From positions 1 through 64,000 of the forward strand of contig NZ_JAALLS010000011.1 in the NCBI RefSeq assembly GCF_011059105.1: DNA of 64,000 nucleotides, in the 5' to 3' direction. Shown one piece after another: positions 26,857 to 34,743 of the stretch; position 1 is the first letter of the stretch, and each line of letters starts with the position of its first letter. The stretch comes from Fodinibius halophilus (GTDB taxonomy: Bacteria; Bacteroidota; Rhodothermia; Balneolales; Balneolaceae). A program made the translations under genes and the position numbers. The notes under the pieces were generated by a model. The model saw nothing but the letters and a program-made list of their open reading frames with translations. It was not told where the DNA came from and did not search any database.

Positions 26857-27987
26857 ATGAAGAATAACACAGATCATATAGCAATAATTGGTGGCGGTAT
26901 CATTGGTCTTGGTATTGGCTGGCAGCTGGTACGGCGCGGTGCCAAAGTAACCATATTTGAAAAAGGAGAAATCGGAAAGGAGGCCAGCTGGGTAGCGGGC
27001 GGCATGTTGGCGCCCTATGCCGAAGCGGGTTTTGAAGAGATTAAGCTGATGCGATTTGGAGAGCAGAGCTTACAGATGTATCCCCGGTTGCTGGATGAAC
27101 TTTCTGAGGATACGGATGAGGTGCCCGTCCTTGATACATGCGGAACACTGATGGCCGGTATCGATCGGGATGATACGGAGAAGCTGAAGCGATTGTATGA
27201 GTTTAGAAAAGAACTGGCACTTGATGTTAAACTCTTAACTGGAACTGAAGCCCGGGAACGCGAGCCGCTGTTATCGCCCAATGTCGTTTCCGGTTTATGG
27301 CTACCCGATGATGCACAGATCGATAACAGGAAGCTGTTAAAGGCAATGAAAAGGGGCTTTGAGCAGCTGGGCGGTACTGTGATGGAGCAGACAAAAGTGG
27401 AAGAAGTTGATATTAAAAGAGAGACCGTAATGAGCGTTATTACGGAAGAGGAGACGTATGCTGTTGATCAGGTTGTTGTAGCTGCCGGCTGTTGGTCGCA
27501 ACAGCTGGATGGAATACCTGATCAGCAGCTACCTCCCATACGGCCCGAAAAAGGACAGATAATTACAATGGAGAAAACCGCTGATTGCCCGTTGAAAGGA
27601 ATCATTCGTTCGCCCCGAATGTACTTGGTACCTAAAGAAGATGGCACGATTCGATTGGGAGCAACAGCCGAAGAAAAAGGGTTTGATAAACGCCCCACCG
27701 CCGGTCCCCAAAAAGAATTGCTGGAACACGGCTGGGAGATGATCCCTTCTATTTATGAGCTGCCACTGGTAGAAACGGTTGCGGGGCTGCGTCCCGCCGG
27801 CAAAGATCACCGACCCATTATAGGAGAAAGTGATATTTCAGGCTTATATTATGCCACGGGACATTATCGGCATGGAATTATGTTAATGCCGCTCACCGTT
27901 TATGCCTTAGTTGATGAAATTTTGGAAGGAGAAGTATCGGATTGGCTTACCCCATTCCGGCCACAACGATTTAATGCTAACGAGTAA
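26857..27987 (+). CDS. thiO: Glycine oxidase
   Basis: 376 residues of the DAO flavoprotein family. FAD-binding IIGGGIIGLGIGWQLVRRGA opens the protein, followed by GEIGKEASWVAGGMLAPYAE, RPEKGQIITME, and the C-terminal GLRPAGKDHRPIIG and YATGHYRHGIMLMPLT. ThiO oxidises glycine to dehydroglycine, the imine used in thiazole synthesis under aerobic conditions, in place of the anaerobic tyrosine lyase ThiH. It lies directly before thiS and thiG. Confidence 0.92.
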   Translation: MKNNTDHIAIIGGGIIGLGIGWQLVRRGAKVTIFEKGEIGKEASWVAGGMLAPYAEAGFEEIKLMRFGEQSLQMYPRLLDELSEDTDEVPVLDTCGTLMAGIDRDDTEKLKRLYEFRKELALDVKLLTGTEAREREPLLSPNVVSGLWLPDDAQIDNRKLLKAMKRGFEQLGGTVMEQTKVEEVDIKRETVMSVITEEETYAVDQVVVAAGCWSQQLDGIPDQQLPPIRPEKGQIITMEKTADCPLKGIIRSPRMYLVPKEDGTIRLGATAEEKGFDKRPTAGPQKELLEHGWEMIPSIYELPLVETVAGLRPAGKDHRPIIGESDISGLYYATGHYRHGIMLMPLTVYALVDEILEGEVSDWLTPFRPQRFNANE

Positions 27988-27996
27988 ATATTGATG

Positions 27997-28200
27997 ATGG
28001 AATTAACAGTAAATGGAGAACAGAAAAAGACGGAAGCAGAGACATTGCAAAAGTTGCTCCAGTCTTTTGATATTGAACACAGCGAAAAGGGGGTTGCCGT
28101 TGCTGTAAACAGTACTGTAGTTGCACGAGAGCAGTGGCAGGACTATCAGCTTGATGACGGTGACAAGGTCGAAATAATTCGGGCTACCCAAGGTGGATAA
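27997..28200 (+). CDS. thiS: Sulfur carrier protein ThiS
   Basis: About 67 residues with a ubiquitin-like fold (MELTVNGEQKKTEAETLQKL) and the diagnostic C-terminal Gly-Gly (IIRATQGG) that is adenylated and converted to thiocarboxylate as sulfur donor for the thiazole. Two consecutive ATGs (27994, 27997) follow a TTG at 27991; the last gives the usual N-terminus. The adenylating partner ThiF is not visible in the window. Confidence 0.92.
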   Translation: MELTVNGEQKKTEAETLQKLLQSFDIEHSEKGVAVAVNSTVVAREQWQDYQLDDGDKVEIIRATQGG

Positions 28201-28221
28201 TTATAAAAGGAGCATATATTT

Positions 28222-29010
28222 ATGAGTTCATTACAAATTGCTGACCGAGAATTTGATTCTCGATTAATTGTGGGGAGCGGTCGATTTCCCGATCCGGAGA
28301 CAATGCAAAAAGCCTTGCGGGCTAGCGGTACCGAGATGGTGACGGTGGCTTTGCGGCGTGCTAATTTGAATACCGATGAGGGTGAAAATATTCTTACATA
28401 CCTCCGGGAGGACGGCTACTTTTTGTTGCCCAATACTGCGGGATGTTATACCGCCGAAGAAGCTATTACTACGGCCAAGCTCGGTCGCGAAGCGCTGGGT
28501 ACTAACTGGGTAAAGTTGGAAGTTATTGGGGATGATGAAACCCTCTTTCCCGATGTGCCGGAACTGTTGAAGGCTGCCGAGAAGCTTATACTTGAAGATT
28601 TTGTAGTGTTGCCCTATGCCAATGATGATCCTATTACGTGTCGAAAGTTAGCGGATATGGGGTGTGCAGCGGTAATGCCGCTGGGGGCACCTATTGGTTC
28701 GGGTATGGGAATACGAAATCCCTATAACCTACGGATTATTAAGGAGCTGGTAGATGTACCGGTGATTGTGGATGCAGGTGTGGGAACGGCTTCGGATGCG
28801 GCCATTGCTATGGAGTTGGGAATGGATGCCGTACTCATGAACTCGGCTATATCGCAAGCCAAGCACCCGGTGATGATGGCGGAGGCGATGAAAAAGAGTG
28901 TGGAAGCCGGACGGCTGGCCCTGGAATCGGGACGAATGCCCAAAAGGCTGTACGCCAAGGCATCGAGTCCGGAAGATGGACTTATTGAGGTGGATCGTGA
29001 AGAACAATAG
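28222..29010 (+). CDS. thiG: Thiazole synthase
   Basis: 262 residues, a TIM barrel. Recognisable segments are [37 protein letters not shown], the catalytic Lys in [25 protein letters not shown], and [17 protein letters not shown] with VLMNSAIS. It condenses deoxyxylulose 5-phosphate, dehydroglycine from ThiO and the ThiS thiocarboxylate. A Shine-Dalgarno-like AAGGAG lies before its ATG. The next gene starts within its last codons. Confidence 0.95.
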   Translation: MSSLQIADREFDSRLIVGSGRFPDPETMQKALRASGTEMVTVALRRANLNTDEGENILTYLREDGYFLLPNTAGCYTAEEAITTAKLGREALGTNWVKLEVIGDDETLFPDVPELLKAAEKLILEDFVVLPYANDDPITCRKLADMGCAAVMPLGAPIGSGMGIRNPYNLRIIKELVDVPVIVDAGVGTASDAAIAMELGMDAVLMNSAISQAKHPVMMAEAMKKSVEAGRLALESGRMPKRLYAKASSPEDGLIEVDREEQ

Positions 29011-29632
29011 AGTCGACTTTCGGTACTATTTAATCACTGATCGCAGGGCTCCTTCTTCGTCTGTTACTTTTCTTGAAACTATTGAGGAAGCATGCAGTGC
29101 GGGGGTACAAGCAGTACAGCTGCGCGAAAAAGATCTACCCGGAGGGCTGTTGTATGATTTAGGTAATGAGGTCCGCGAAATTACGAATCAATACGATACA
29201 AAACTGTTTGTTAATGGTCGCCCGGATGTTGCAAAAGCTATAGGGGCTGACGGTGTACACTGCCCGGAAGGTGGTATTCCTCCCAGCGTTATAAAAAGTT
29301 ATTGGCCGGATTTGACAATAGGTGTGAGTGTCCATTCGGAAGAAGTGGCTGAGCGTGCTGAACAGGAGGAGGCAGACTTTCTGCTTTTTGGTCCGGTTTA
29401 CTATACAGCATCAAAGGTGAAATACGGTGAACCCCAGGGAATTGACAGGTTGAAAGAGATTGCTGAACAGTCGTCACTGCCGGTTTTTGCAGTAGGAGGG
29501 ATAACTCCTGAAAAGGTTACGCCCTGTTTACAGGCAGGGGCTTTTGGAGTTGCCGGTATCTCTGCAATAATGGAAGCAGATGATGTGACAGAAAAGGTCA
29601 GCGAATTTGAAAAGAAGCTTGGTCAGCTGTAA
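28997..29632 (+). CDS. tenI: TenI-like protein (ThiE/TenI family, probable thiazole tautomerase)
   Basis: 211 residues from the GTG at 28997, which has GAGG six bases upstream; an ATG at 28976 is an alternative. Either start overlaps the thiG 3' end. ThiE/TenI barrel with [16 protein letters not shown], and [11 protein letters not shown]. The diphosphate-metal ligands of ThiE are not kept: the ThiE ND motif is NG here (LFVNGRPD) and HLGQDD is HCPEGG. Loss of these residues fits TenI, which aromatises the thiazole tautomer rather than coupling it. The TenI histidine motif GHVFET is FGPVYYT here, so the assignment is not certain. Confidence 0.75.
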   Translation: MKNNRVDFRYYLITDRRAPSSSVTFLETIEEACSAGVQAVQLREKDLPGGLLYDLGNEVREITNQYDTKLFVNGRPDVAKAIGADGVHCPEGGIPPSVIKSYWPDLTIGVSVHSEEVAERAEQEEADFLLFGPVYYTASKVKYGEPQGIDRLKEIAEQSSLPVFAVGGITPEKVTPCLQAGAFGVAGISAIMEADDVTEKVSEFEKKLGQL

Positions 29633-29660
29633 ATCAATAAAGAACGAATAGGTTAGAGAA

Positions 29661-30287
29661 ATGGGAAAGCAGAAGTTAAAAGGGATATACTTAATTACGG
29701 ATACCCAAGGGCAGGATCGCTATTCGCATGTTGAATTGGCAGATGCCGCTTATCGTGCCGGGGTGCAGATGGTTCAGTATCGGGCTAAAGACAGATCAGA
29801 CCGGAAAGCTTTGGAGGAGATTCGGGAAATTGCTGGACTCAAAAGTAAGGGGGATCACCTTTTGATCGTAAATGATCGTCCCGACCTTGCTAAGATGGGG
29901 GGCGCGGACGGGGTGCACCTGGGGCAAGATGATCTGTCTGTCTCGGTAGCGGCGCGCCTGTTGGGTGAAGAGGCGATTATAGGCGGCACTTCCGCAAATT
30001 TGGAGGAGGCCAAAAAGGTTGAAGAAGCAGGTGCAGATTATGTGGCACTGGGACATATTTTTGAGACCTCCACAAAAGAAAAAGAATATGCTCCGCGGGG
30101 CATAACAACCTTGCACAAGGTGCGGCAAGAAATTGATCTTCCCTTGGTTGCCATAGGAGGTATAAGGCTGGAAAATGCTCCGCAGGTAATTGATGCAGGA
30201 GCAGATATACTGGCGGTAAGTTCGGCGATCTGCAGGGCGGAAGATCCGCAACAAGCAGCACGAAAGTTAGTGGAGCTGTTTGAATAG
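29661..30287 (+). CDS. thiE: Thiamine-phosphate synthase
   Basis: 208 residues. It keeps the ThiE catalytic set: the YRAKD substrate loop, LLIVNDRPDLA with the Asn-Asp pair, and GADGVHLGQDDLS, whose aspartates bind magnesium-diphosphate. It ends AIGGIRLENAPQVI and ILAVSSAI. It joins hydroxymethylpyrimidine pyrophosphate and thiazole phosphate. Unusually it also has LGHIFETSTK, a motif more like TenI, where many ThiE proteins have GPIFPT. It is the last recognisable thiamine gene of the operon. Confidence 0.88.
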   Translation: MGKQKLKGIYLITDTQGQDRYSHVELADAAYRAGVQMVQYRAKDRSDRKALEEIREIAGLKSKGDHLLIVNDRPDLAKMGGADGVHLGQDDLSVSVAARLLGEEAIIGGTSANLEEAKKVEEAGADYVALGHIFETSTKEKEYAPRGITTLHKVRQEIDLPLVAIGGIRLENAPQVIDAGADILAVSSAICRAEDPQQAARKLVELFE

Positions 30288-30346
30288 CAAGGGGCACGCC
30301 TTTTGCCTATCTTTAGGACGAGAATCTTTGAACAAAAAATGCACCT

Positions 30347-30898
30347 ATGGTTTACGAATTTCTGAATAAAACCCCTGAGTTTCCCGAATCTTCTTTTGTA
30401 GCACCCAGTGCAGATATTATTGGCGATGTTACCTTTGGAGAGGAGAGCAGTGCTTGGTTTAATGTTACTATTCGCGGCGATGTTAACTGGATTGAAGTTG
30501 GTGACCGTTCGAATGTACAGGATAATACGTGCATACATGTGATGAACCAGACCGGGCCCACCAAGATTGGAGATGACGTTACCATCGGTCACAATGCAAT
30601 GATTCATGGCTGTACCATCCATGATCGTGTACTTATCGGTATCCATGCTACGGTGCTGGATGAGGTCGTTGTCGAATCGGATGTTATTGTGGCAGCAGGA
30701 AGCTTGGTGCCGCCGGGCAAGCGATTGGAGTCGGGATATATGTACATGGGAAGTCCAGTGAAAAAGACCCGTGAACTTACAGATGAGGAGATCGCCTCGA
30801 TCAAAGAGCACGCCGATAACTACGTAAAGTATGCGCGCACCTATATGCAGAAAGACCAGTACGATGAGAATCCCTTTTATGACGACAACAGGCAATAG
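30347..30898 (+). CDS. Gamma carbonic anhydrase family protein (left-handed beta helix)
   Basis: 183 residues with hexapeptide repeats building a left-handed beta helix (IIGDVTFGEESSAWFNVTIR, DVNWIEVGDRSNVQDNTCIH). Histidine ligands are conserved in IHVMNQTGP, TIGHNAMIHGC and GIHATV, as in YrdA/PaaY/CamH-like metalloenzymes. A C-terminal helix follows. Such proteins bind zinc or iron and some hydrate CO2; many have no proven activity. It follows thiE by 59 bases and could share the operon or have its own promoter. Confidence 0.85.
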   Translation: MVYEFLNKTPEFPESSFVAPSADIIGDVTFGEESSAWFNVTIRGDVNWIEVGDRSNVQDNTCIHVMNQTGPTKIGDDVTIGHNAMIHGCTIHDRVLIGIHATVLDEVVVESDVIVAAGSLVPPGKRLESGYMYMGSPVKKTRELTDEEIASIKEHADNYVKYARTYMQKDQYDENPFYDDNRQ

Positions 30899-31113
30899 AG
30901 TTACAATCTCATCCTGAATCATGCACTGAGTTTATCAGCCGAAGCTTTAGCATAGGTTGGCTTGTCGGAATATCTCTTTCAGGATCTCATGTATGAGTAT
31001 TTGTATAGGAATAGAAAAACCCACTGTATGGTGCCCAAAGCAAAGTTAAAGTGTTGGACCTTGGAAACAGAGGGTGTTAATTCCTAATTTTTAATTCCCA
31101 ATTCCCAATTACC

Positions 31114-32238
31114 TTGTCCGGAATTTATCTCCATATCCCGTTTTGTAAACAAGCATGCTCGTACTGCGATTTTTATTTCGTGACGAGAACATCAGAGCGG
31201 GAGCATTTTGTGCAGCAGCTTCTAGAGGAGATTCAGAATTATGCTGATACCCCATATGCGGTTGAAACAGTAGAGACGATCTATTTTGGCGGGGGAACCC
31301 CCTCACTGCTCGAGCCCCGGCAGGTGGAAAAAATTATGAAAGCCCTGCAGCAGTCGTTCCAAATCGAAGCCCGGGAGATTACATTCGAGATGAATCCCGA
31401 TGATGTTTCTGAACCTTTTTTAGGGGATCTCAAAAGCCTTGGGGTGAACAGGGCGAGCATGGGCGTACAGAGTTTTGATCCGGATCTGCTGGATTTTATG
31501 CACCGGGCCCATTCCAGTGGCGAAGCGCTTCACTGCCTTGAGTTGCTTAGCAAATCCCGGTTTGAATCATATACCGTAGATCTTATTTACGGTAATCCCA
31601 ACCAGTCGGAGGAACAGCTCGAAACAGATCTTGATAAACTGCTTCTATTTAATCCACCGCACGTTTCGGCTTATTCGTTGACTATTGAGCCCCGAACCCG
31701 GCTCGGTAAGCAGGTAGAGCTGGGGCGCATCGCGCCTCCCAAAGATGATAAAGTGGCTGCCCATTTTGATATTGTGAATCAAAGGCTTGCAGAGCAGGGA
31801 ATTGAACGGTATGAGGTAAGTAACTACTGTCGCTCGGGGTGTGAAGCTGTACATAACAGCAATTACTGGGAGCATCAAAACTACCTGGGGCTGGGGCCGG
31901 GCGCCCATTCTTTTTGGTGGGATGAAACCGCTGTGCGCTGGGAAAACGAAGCCGACCTGCGCAGCTATTTGCGCAATGAGGACACGAAAGAGACAGAGCA
32001 ACTTACGTTACAACAGTTGGCCGAGGAGCGCTTGATGATGGGGTTGAGAACGAGAGAGGGGATCGCAATTGACGAATTAGAAAAGAAATACGATTATCAA
32101 TTCAGTGAACGCCAGAAAGAGTACTTAGATAACCGACAACAAGAAGAAAAACTTAAAGCCGATAAACGAATCAGATTGACCGATAAGGGCATAAAAATAG
32201 CGGATGCTATTATTCTTGATTTGGTGACGCTGTATTGA
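31114..32238 (+). CDS. hemW: Radical SAM heme chaperone HemW
   Basis: 374 residues starting at a TTG (31114), chosen because the product then begins SGIYLHIPFCKQACSYCDF as in HemW; no ATG precedes it in frame. The cluster motif is CxxxCxxC. FGGGTPSLL, FEMNPDDV, RASMGVQSFDPDLL and the C-terminal HemN_C region (LMMGLRTREGIAIDEL) are present. It lacks the extra residues of true coproporphyrinogen dehydrogenase HemN and so should deliver heme to proteins. Its leader holds AATTCCC repeats, like that of fahA. Confidence 0.88.
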   Translation: MSGIYLHIPFCKQACSYCDFYFVTRTSEREHFVQQLLEEIQNYADTPYAVETVETIYFGGGTPSLLEPRQVEKIMKALQQSFQIEAREITFEMNPDDVSEPFLGDLKSLGVNRASMGVQSFDPDLLDFMHRAHSSGEALHCLELLSKSRFESYTVDLIYGNPNQSEEQLETDLDKLLLFNPPHVSAYSLTIEPRTRLGKQVELGRIAPPKDDKVAAHFDIVNQRLAEQGIERYEVSNYCRSGCEAVHNSNYWEHQNYLGLGPGAHSFWWDETAVRWENEADLRSYLRNEDTKETEQLTLQQLAEERLMMGLRTREGIAIDELEKKYDYQFSERQKEYLDNRQQEEKLKADKRIRLTDKGIKIADAIILDLVTLY

Positions 32239-32311
32239 TTGCTTTTCTTTACCAAATGGAACAACTTGTTGTCGTTGCAATCAGCTACTAACTAAACTGA
32301 CCAAAAGACCC

Positions 32312-33304
32312 ATGGACGCAAGCTTAAAAGCCTTTATGAAAGGCATTATTGACTATGCCGGCCTTTTCCCTCCGGCTGATCTTTCACTGGATATTGCCAT
32401 TAGAAAGTATAGTGAGTATCGAAAAATTGATGACGCATGGATGTTATCCCGATTTATTATGCCGGGCTGGAAGCTTGATGAGCTTAATCCCTATAATGAA
32501 GAGCTTTTTCAAGAGGGCGAGCCTTTTGCATTTTCGGTGCTCGGGAAAGGTACTGAAACAGTATCGGGCTATCAGGAGCATTTAGATGAGCTTATTGACG
32601 CTTTGCAACAGTTCCATGCAACGCATGGTGATCGGGTTACAACTGATATCCTTGAAATTAAGTTACCCCACGAGGCGGTGTTTGCAAATGACGCTGATCT
32701 GTTGAGCGAGGTCTATTCCGAGACTATGCAACGGTTTGATGAGTCATCGCTAACCCCTACTGATATCTTCTTTGAAGGCTATTTTGAAGAGAACTGGAAA
32801 AAGGAGATTGGGCTGGCAATAGAAACGTTGCGAAGTGTAAACGCCGATTTCAATGGCAGTAATGTTAATCAGGGCGCGTTTAAGCTACGTTGTGGGGGAG
32901 TTGAGGCTCATATGTTCCCATCAGTAGAACAAGTGGCATTTGCGCTCAATAAAGTTCGTGAGCAGAATGTAGCGATAAAATGCACGGCGGGGTTACATCA
33001 TCCTGTTCGCCACTATGCTGATTCTGTCAAGACAAAGATGCACGGCTTTTTCAATGTTTTTGGCGGCGCGATGCTCAGTTATGCTCACGATCTTGCCAAT
33101 GACCAGCTCGAAGAAATTATCCGTGAAGAAGATCCTGATCGTTTCAGTTTTGATGATGAAGGATTCTACTGGAATGACTTAAAGGTATCAACGGAAGAAA
33201 TTGAGGAGCTGCGCGATGTCGCTCTTATCTCTTTTGGCAGCTGTAGTTTTGATGAGCCGCGCGAAGATTTAGAGCAGCTTGATCTGCTCGATACCGTGGC
33301 ATAA
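32312..33304 (+). CDS. Uncharacterised protein paired with fumarylacetoacetase
   Basis: 330 residues, soluble and acidic, no signal peptide. The N-terminus is MDASLKAFMKGIIDYAGLFP. Later segments such as FKLRCGGVEAHMFPSVEQVA, AIKCTAGLHHPVRHY and HGFFNVFGGAMLSYAHDL look barrel-like, with Arg/Cys/His-rich conserved-looking strands that could form an active site. No named family recognised. It sits 53 bases before fahA on the same strand, so a role in tyrosine or homogentisate breakdown is a reasonable inference only. Confidence 0.8.
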   Translation: MDASLKAFMKGIIDYAGLFPPADLSLDIAIRKYSEYRKIDDAWMLSRFIMPGWKLDELNPYNEELFQEGEPFAFSVLGKGTETVSGYQEHLDELIDALQQFHATHGDRVTTDILEIKLPHEAVFANDADLLSEVYSETMQRFDESSLTPTDIFFEGYFEENWKKEIGLAIETLRSVNADFNGSNVNQGAFKLRCGGVEAHMFPSVEQVAFALNKVREQNVAIKCTAGLHHPVRHYADSVKTKMHGFFNVFGGAMLSYAHDLANDQLEEIIREEDPDRFSFDDEGFYWNDLKVSTEEIEELRDVALISFGSCSFDEPREDLEQLDLLDTVA

Positions 33305-33357
33305 ATGTTTTTCACTGAAGTAAAACCAATTCCTAATTTTAATTCCTAATTCTTAGT

Positions 33358-34653
33358 ATGCATCCAACAAACGATCCTAACTTAGAATCATTTATTGAGG
33401 TAGACCAAGATTCGCATTTTCCTATTCAGAATTTGCCTTACGGTTTAGCAAGTCCCCAAGGGGGCGGCGATAATTTCTTGTGTTCTGCCATTGGCGACTA
33501 TATTGTAAATTTGGCTGCCCTGGAAGAGGCCGGTCTTTTTGATGGCCCTGAGCTTGACGGGAAAAAAGTTTTTCAGGAATCTACTCTTAATGCCTTTATG
33601 GATTTGGGACATGAAGCCTGGAATGAAGCCCGAACCTACCTGAGTAAGTTACTGAGTGCTGACGAAGCTACACTCCGCGATGATGAATCGTTGCGGCAGC
33701 AGGTGCTTACTCCGATGGATAAAGTAGAGTTATTACTGCCCATCGATATTGGCGACTATACCGACTTTTATTCTTCTGAACCGCATGCTACCAATGTGGG
33801 TAGTATGTTCCGAGATCCCGAAAATGCCCTCAAACCTAACTGGAAACATCTGCCGGTAGGCTATCACGGTCGTGCCAGTTCTATTGTGGTAAGTGGTACC
33901 GACCTGCATCGCCCACAGGGACAAATTTTGCCACCCGAAAGTGATGATACCCCCATATTCAGTGCTTGTAAGCTCTGTGATTTTGAGCTGGAGATGGGCT
34001 TTGTTGCCGGTAAAGGGAATGAGCTCGGAGATCCGATTCCCGTTAATAAAGCCGACGAACATATCTTTGGCTTAATGCTTGTTAACGACTGGAGTGCTCG
34101 GGATATACAGAAGTGGGAGTATCAACCGCTGGGACCGTTCCTTGCCAAGAACTGGGCAACGTCGGTATCTCCCTGGATTGTTTCTCTGGCCGCACTGGAG
34201 CCGTTTCGTATTGAAGGTCCCGACCAGGATCCGGAGCCGCTGCCTTATCTGCAGTCAGAAGATAACTGGACGTTTGATATCAACCTGGATGTCTTTTTGC
34301 AGGGTGAAGATATGGATGAGCCACACAAGATCTGTGCATCCAATGCTAAAAACCTGTATTGGAATGTGGCACAACAGCTGGCTCACCAAACAATTACCGG
34401 CTGTAATGTGAAGCCCGGTGATCTCTATGCTTCTGGCACTATCAGCGGTGAAGAGGAGAGTTCGTACGGCAGTATGCTGGAGCTCAGCTGGAAAGGAACA
34501 GATCCGCTGGAGTTCCCTAATGGCGAAGAGCGGACCTTTCTTGAAGACGGCGATGAAGTTACCATGACCGGCTATGCCGATACGGATGAGTATCGTATTG
34601 GATTTGGTGAGGTTACCGGAAAGGTGCTGCCTCCCAAAGATTTAGGGTTGTAG
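33358..34653 (+). CDS. fahA: Fumarylacetoacetase
   Basis: 431 residues; cleaves fumarylacetoacetate to fumarate and acetoacetate, the last step of tyrosine catabolism. It has the N-terminal FAH_N domain (FPIQNLPYGLASPQ, AIGDYIVNLAAL) and the catalytic domain with DYTDFYSSEPHATNVGSMFR (catalytic Asp-His region), LPVGYHGRASSIVVSGT, FELEMGFVAGKGN, VNDWSARDIQKWEYQPLG and SGTISGEEESSYG. Length is normal. A hairpin terminator follows at 34680. Confidence 0.95.
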   Translation: MHPTNDPNLESFIEVDQDSHFPIQNLPYGLASPQGGGDNFLCSAIGDYIVNLAALEEAGLFDGPELDGKKVFQESTLNAFMDLGHEAWNEARTYLSKLLSADEATLRDDESLRQQVLTPMDKVELLLPIDIGDYTDFYSSEPHATNVGSMFRDPENALKPNWKHLPVGYHGRASSIVVSGTDLHRPQGQILPPESDDTPIFSACKLCDFELEMGFVAGKGNELGDPIPVNKADEHIFGLMLVNDWSARDIQKWEYQPLGPFLAKNWATSVSPWIVSLAALEPFRIEGPDQDPEPLPYLQSEDNWTFDINLDVFLQGEDMDEPHKICASNAKNLYWNVAQQLAHQTITGCNVKPGDLYASGTISGEEESSYGSMLELSWKGTDPLEFPNGEERTFLEDGDEVTMTGYADTDEYRIGFGEVTGKVLPPKDLGL

Positions 34654-34679
34654 ATACCGCCATAAAATGTATTACTATT

Positions 34680-34712
34680 AGGCTTTGGGGCTAGTACCTC
34701 AAAGCCTTTTTT
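34680..34712 (+). terminator. Intrinsic terminator after fahA
   Basis: Stem AGGCTTTG (34680-34687) with CAAAGCCT (34700-34707) around a 12-base loop, followed by a T-run to 34712. It lies 27 bases after the fahA stop and before the convergent protease gene. Confidence 0.8.
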
Positions 34713-34743
34713 AATTGCTGTAGGAAAATAGTAATGCATTTTC

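Noticed and set aside
30038-30922. 294-codon frame on the - strand
   Set aside because: It lies antisense across thiE and the carbonic anhydrase-like gene, both clearly coding on the + strand; it is a shadow frame.
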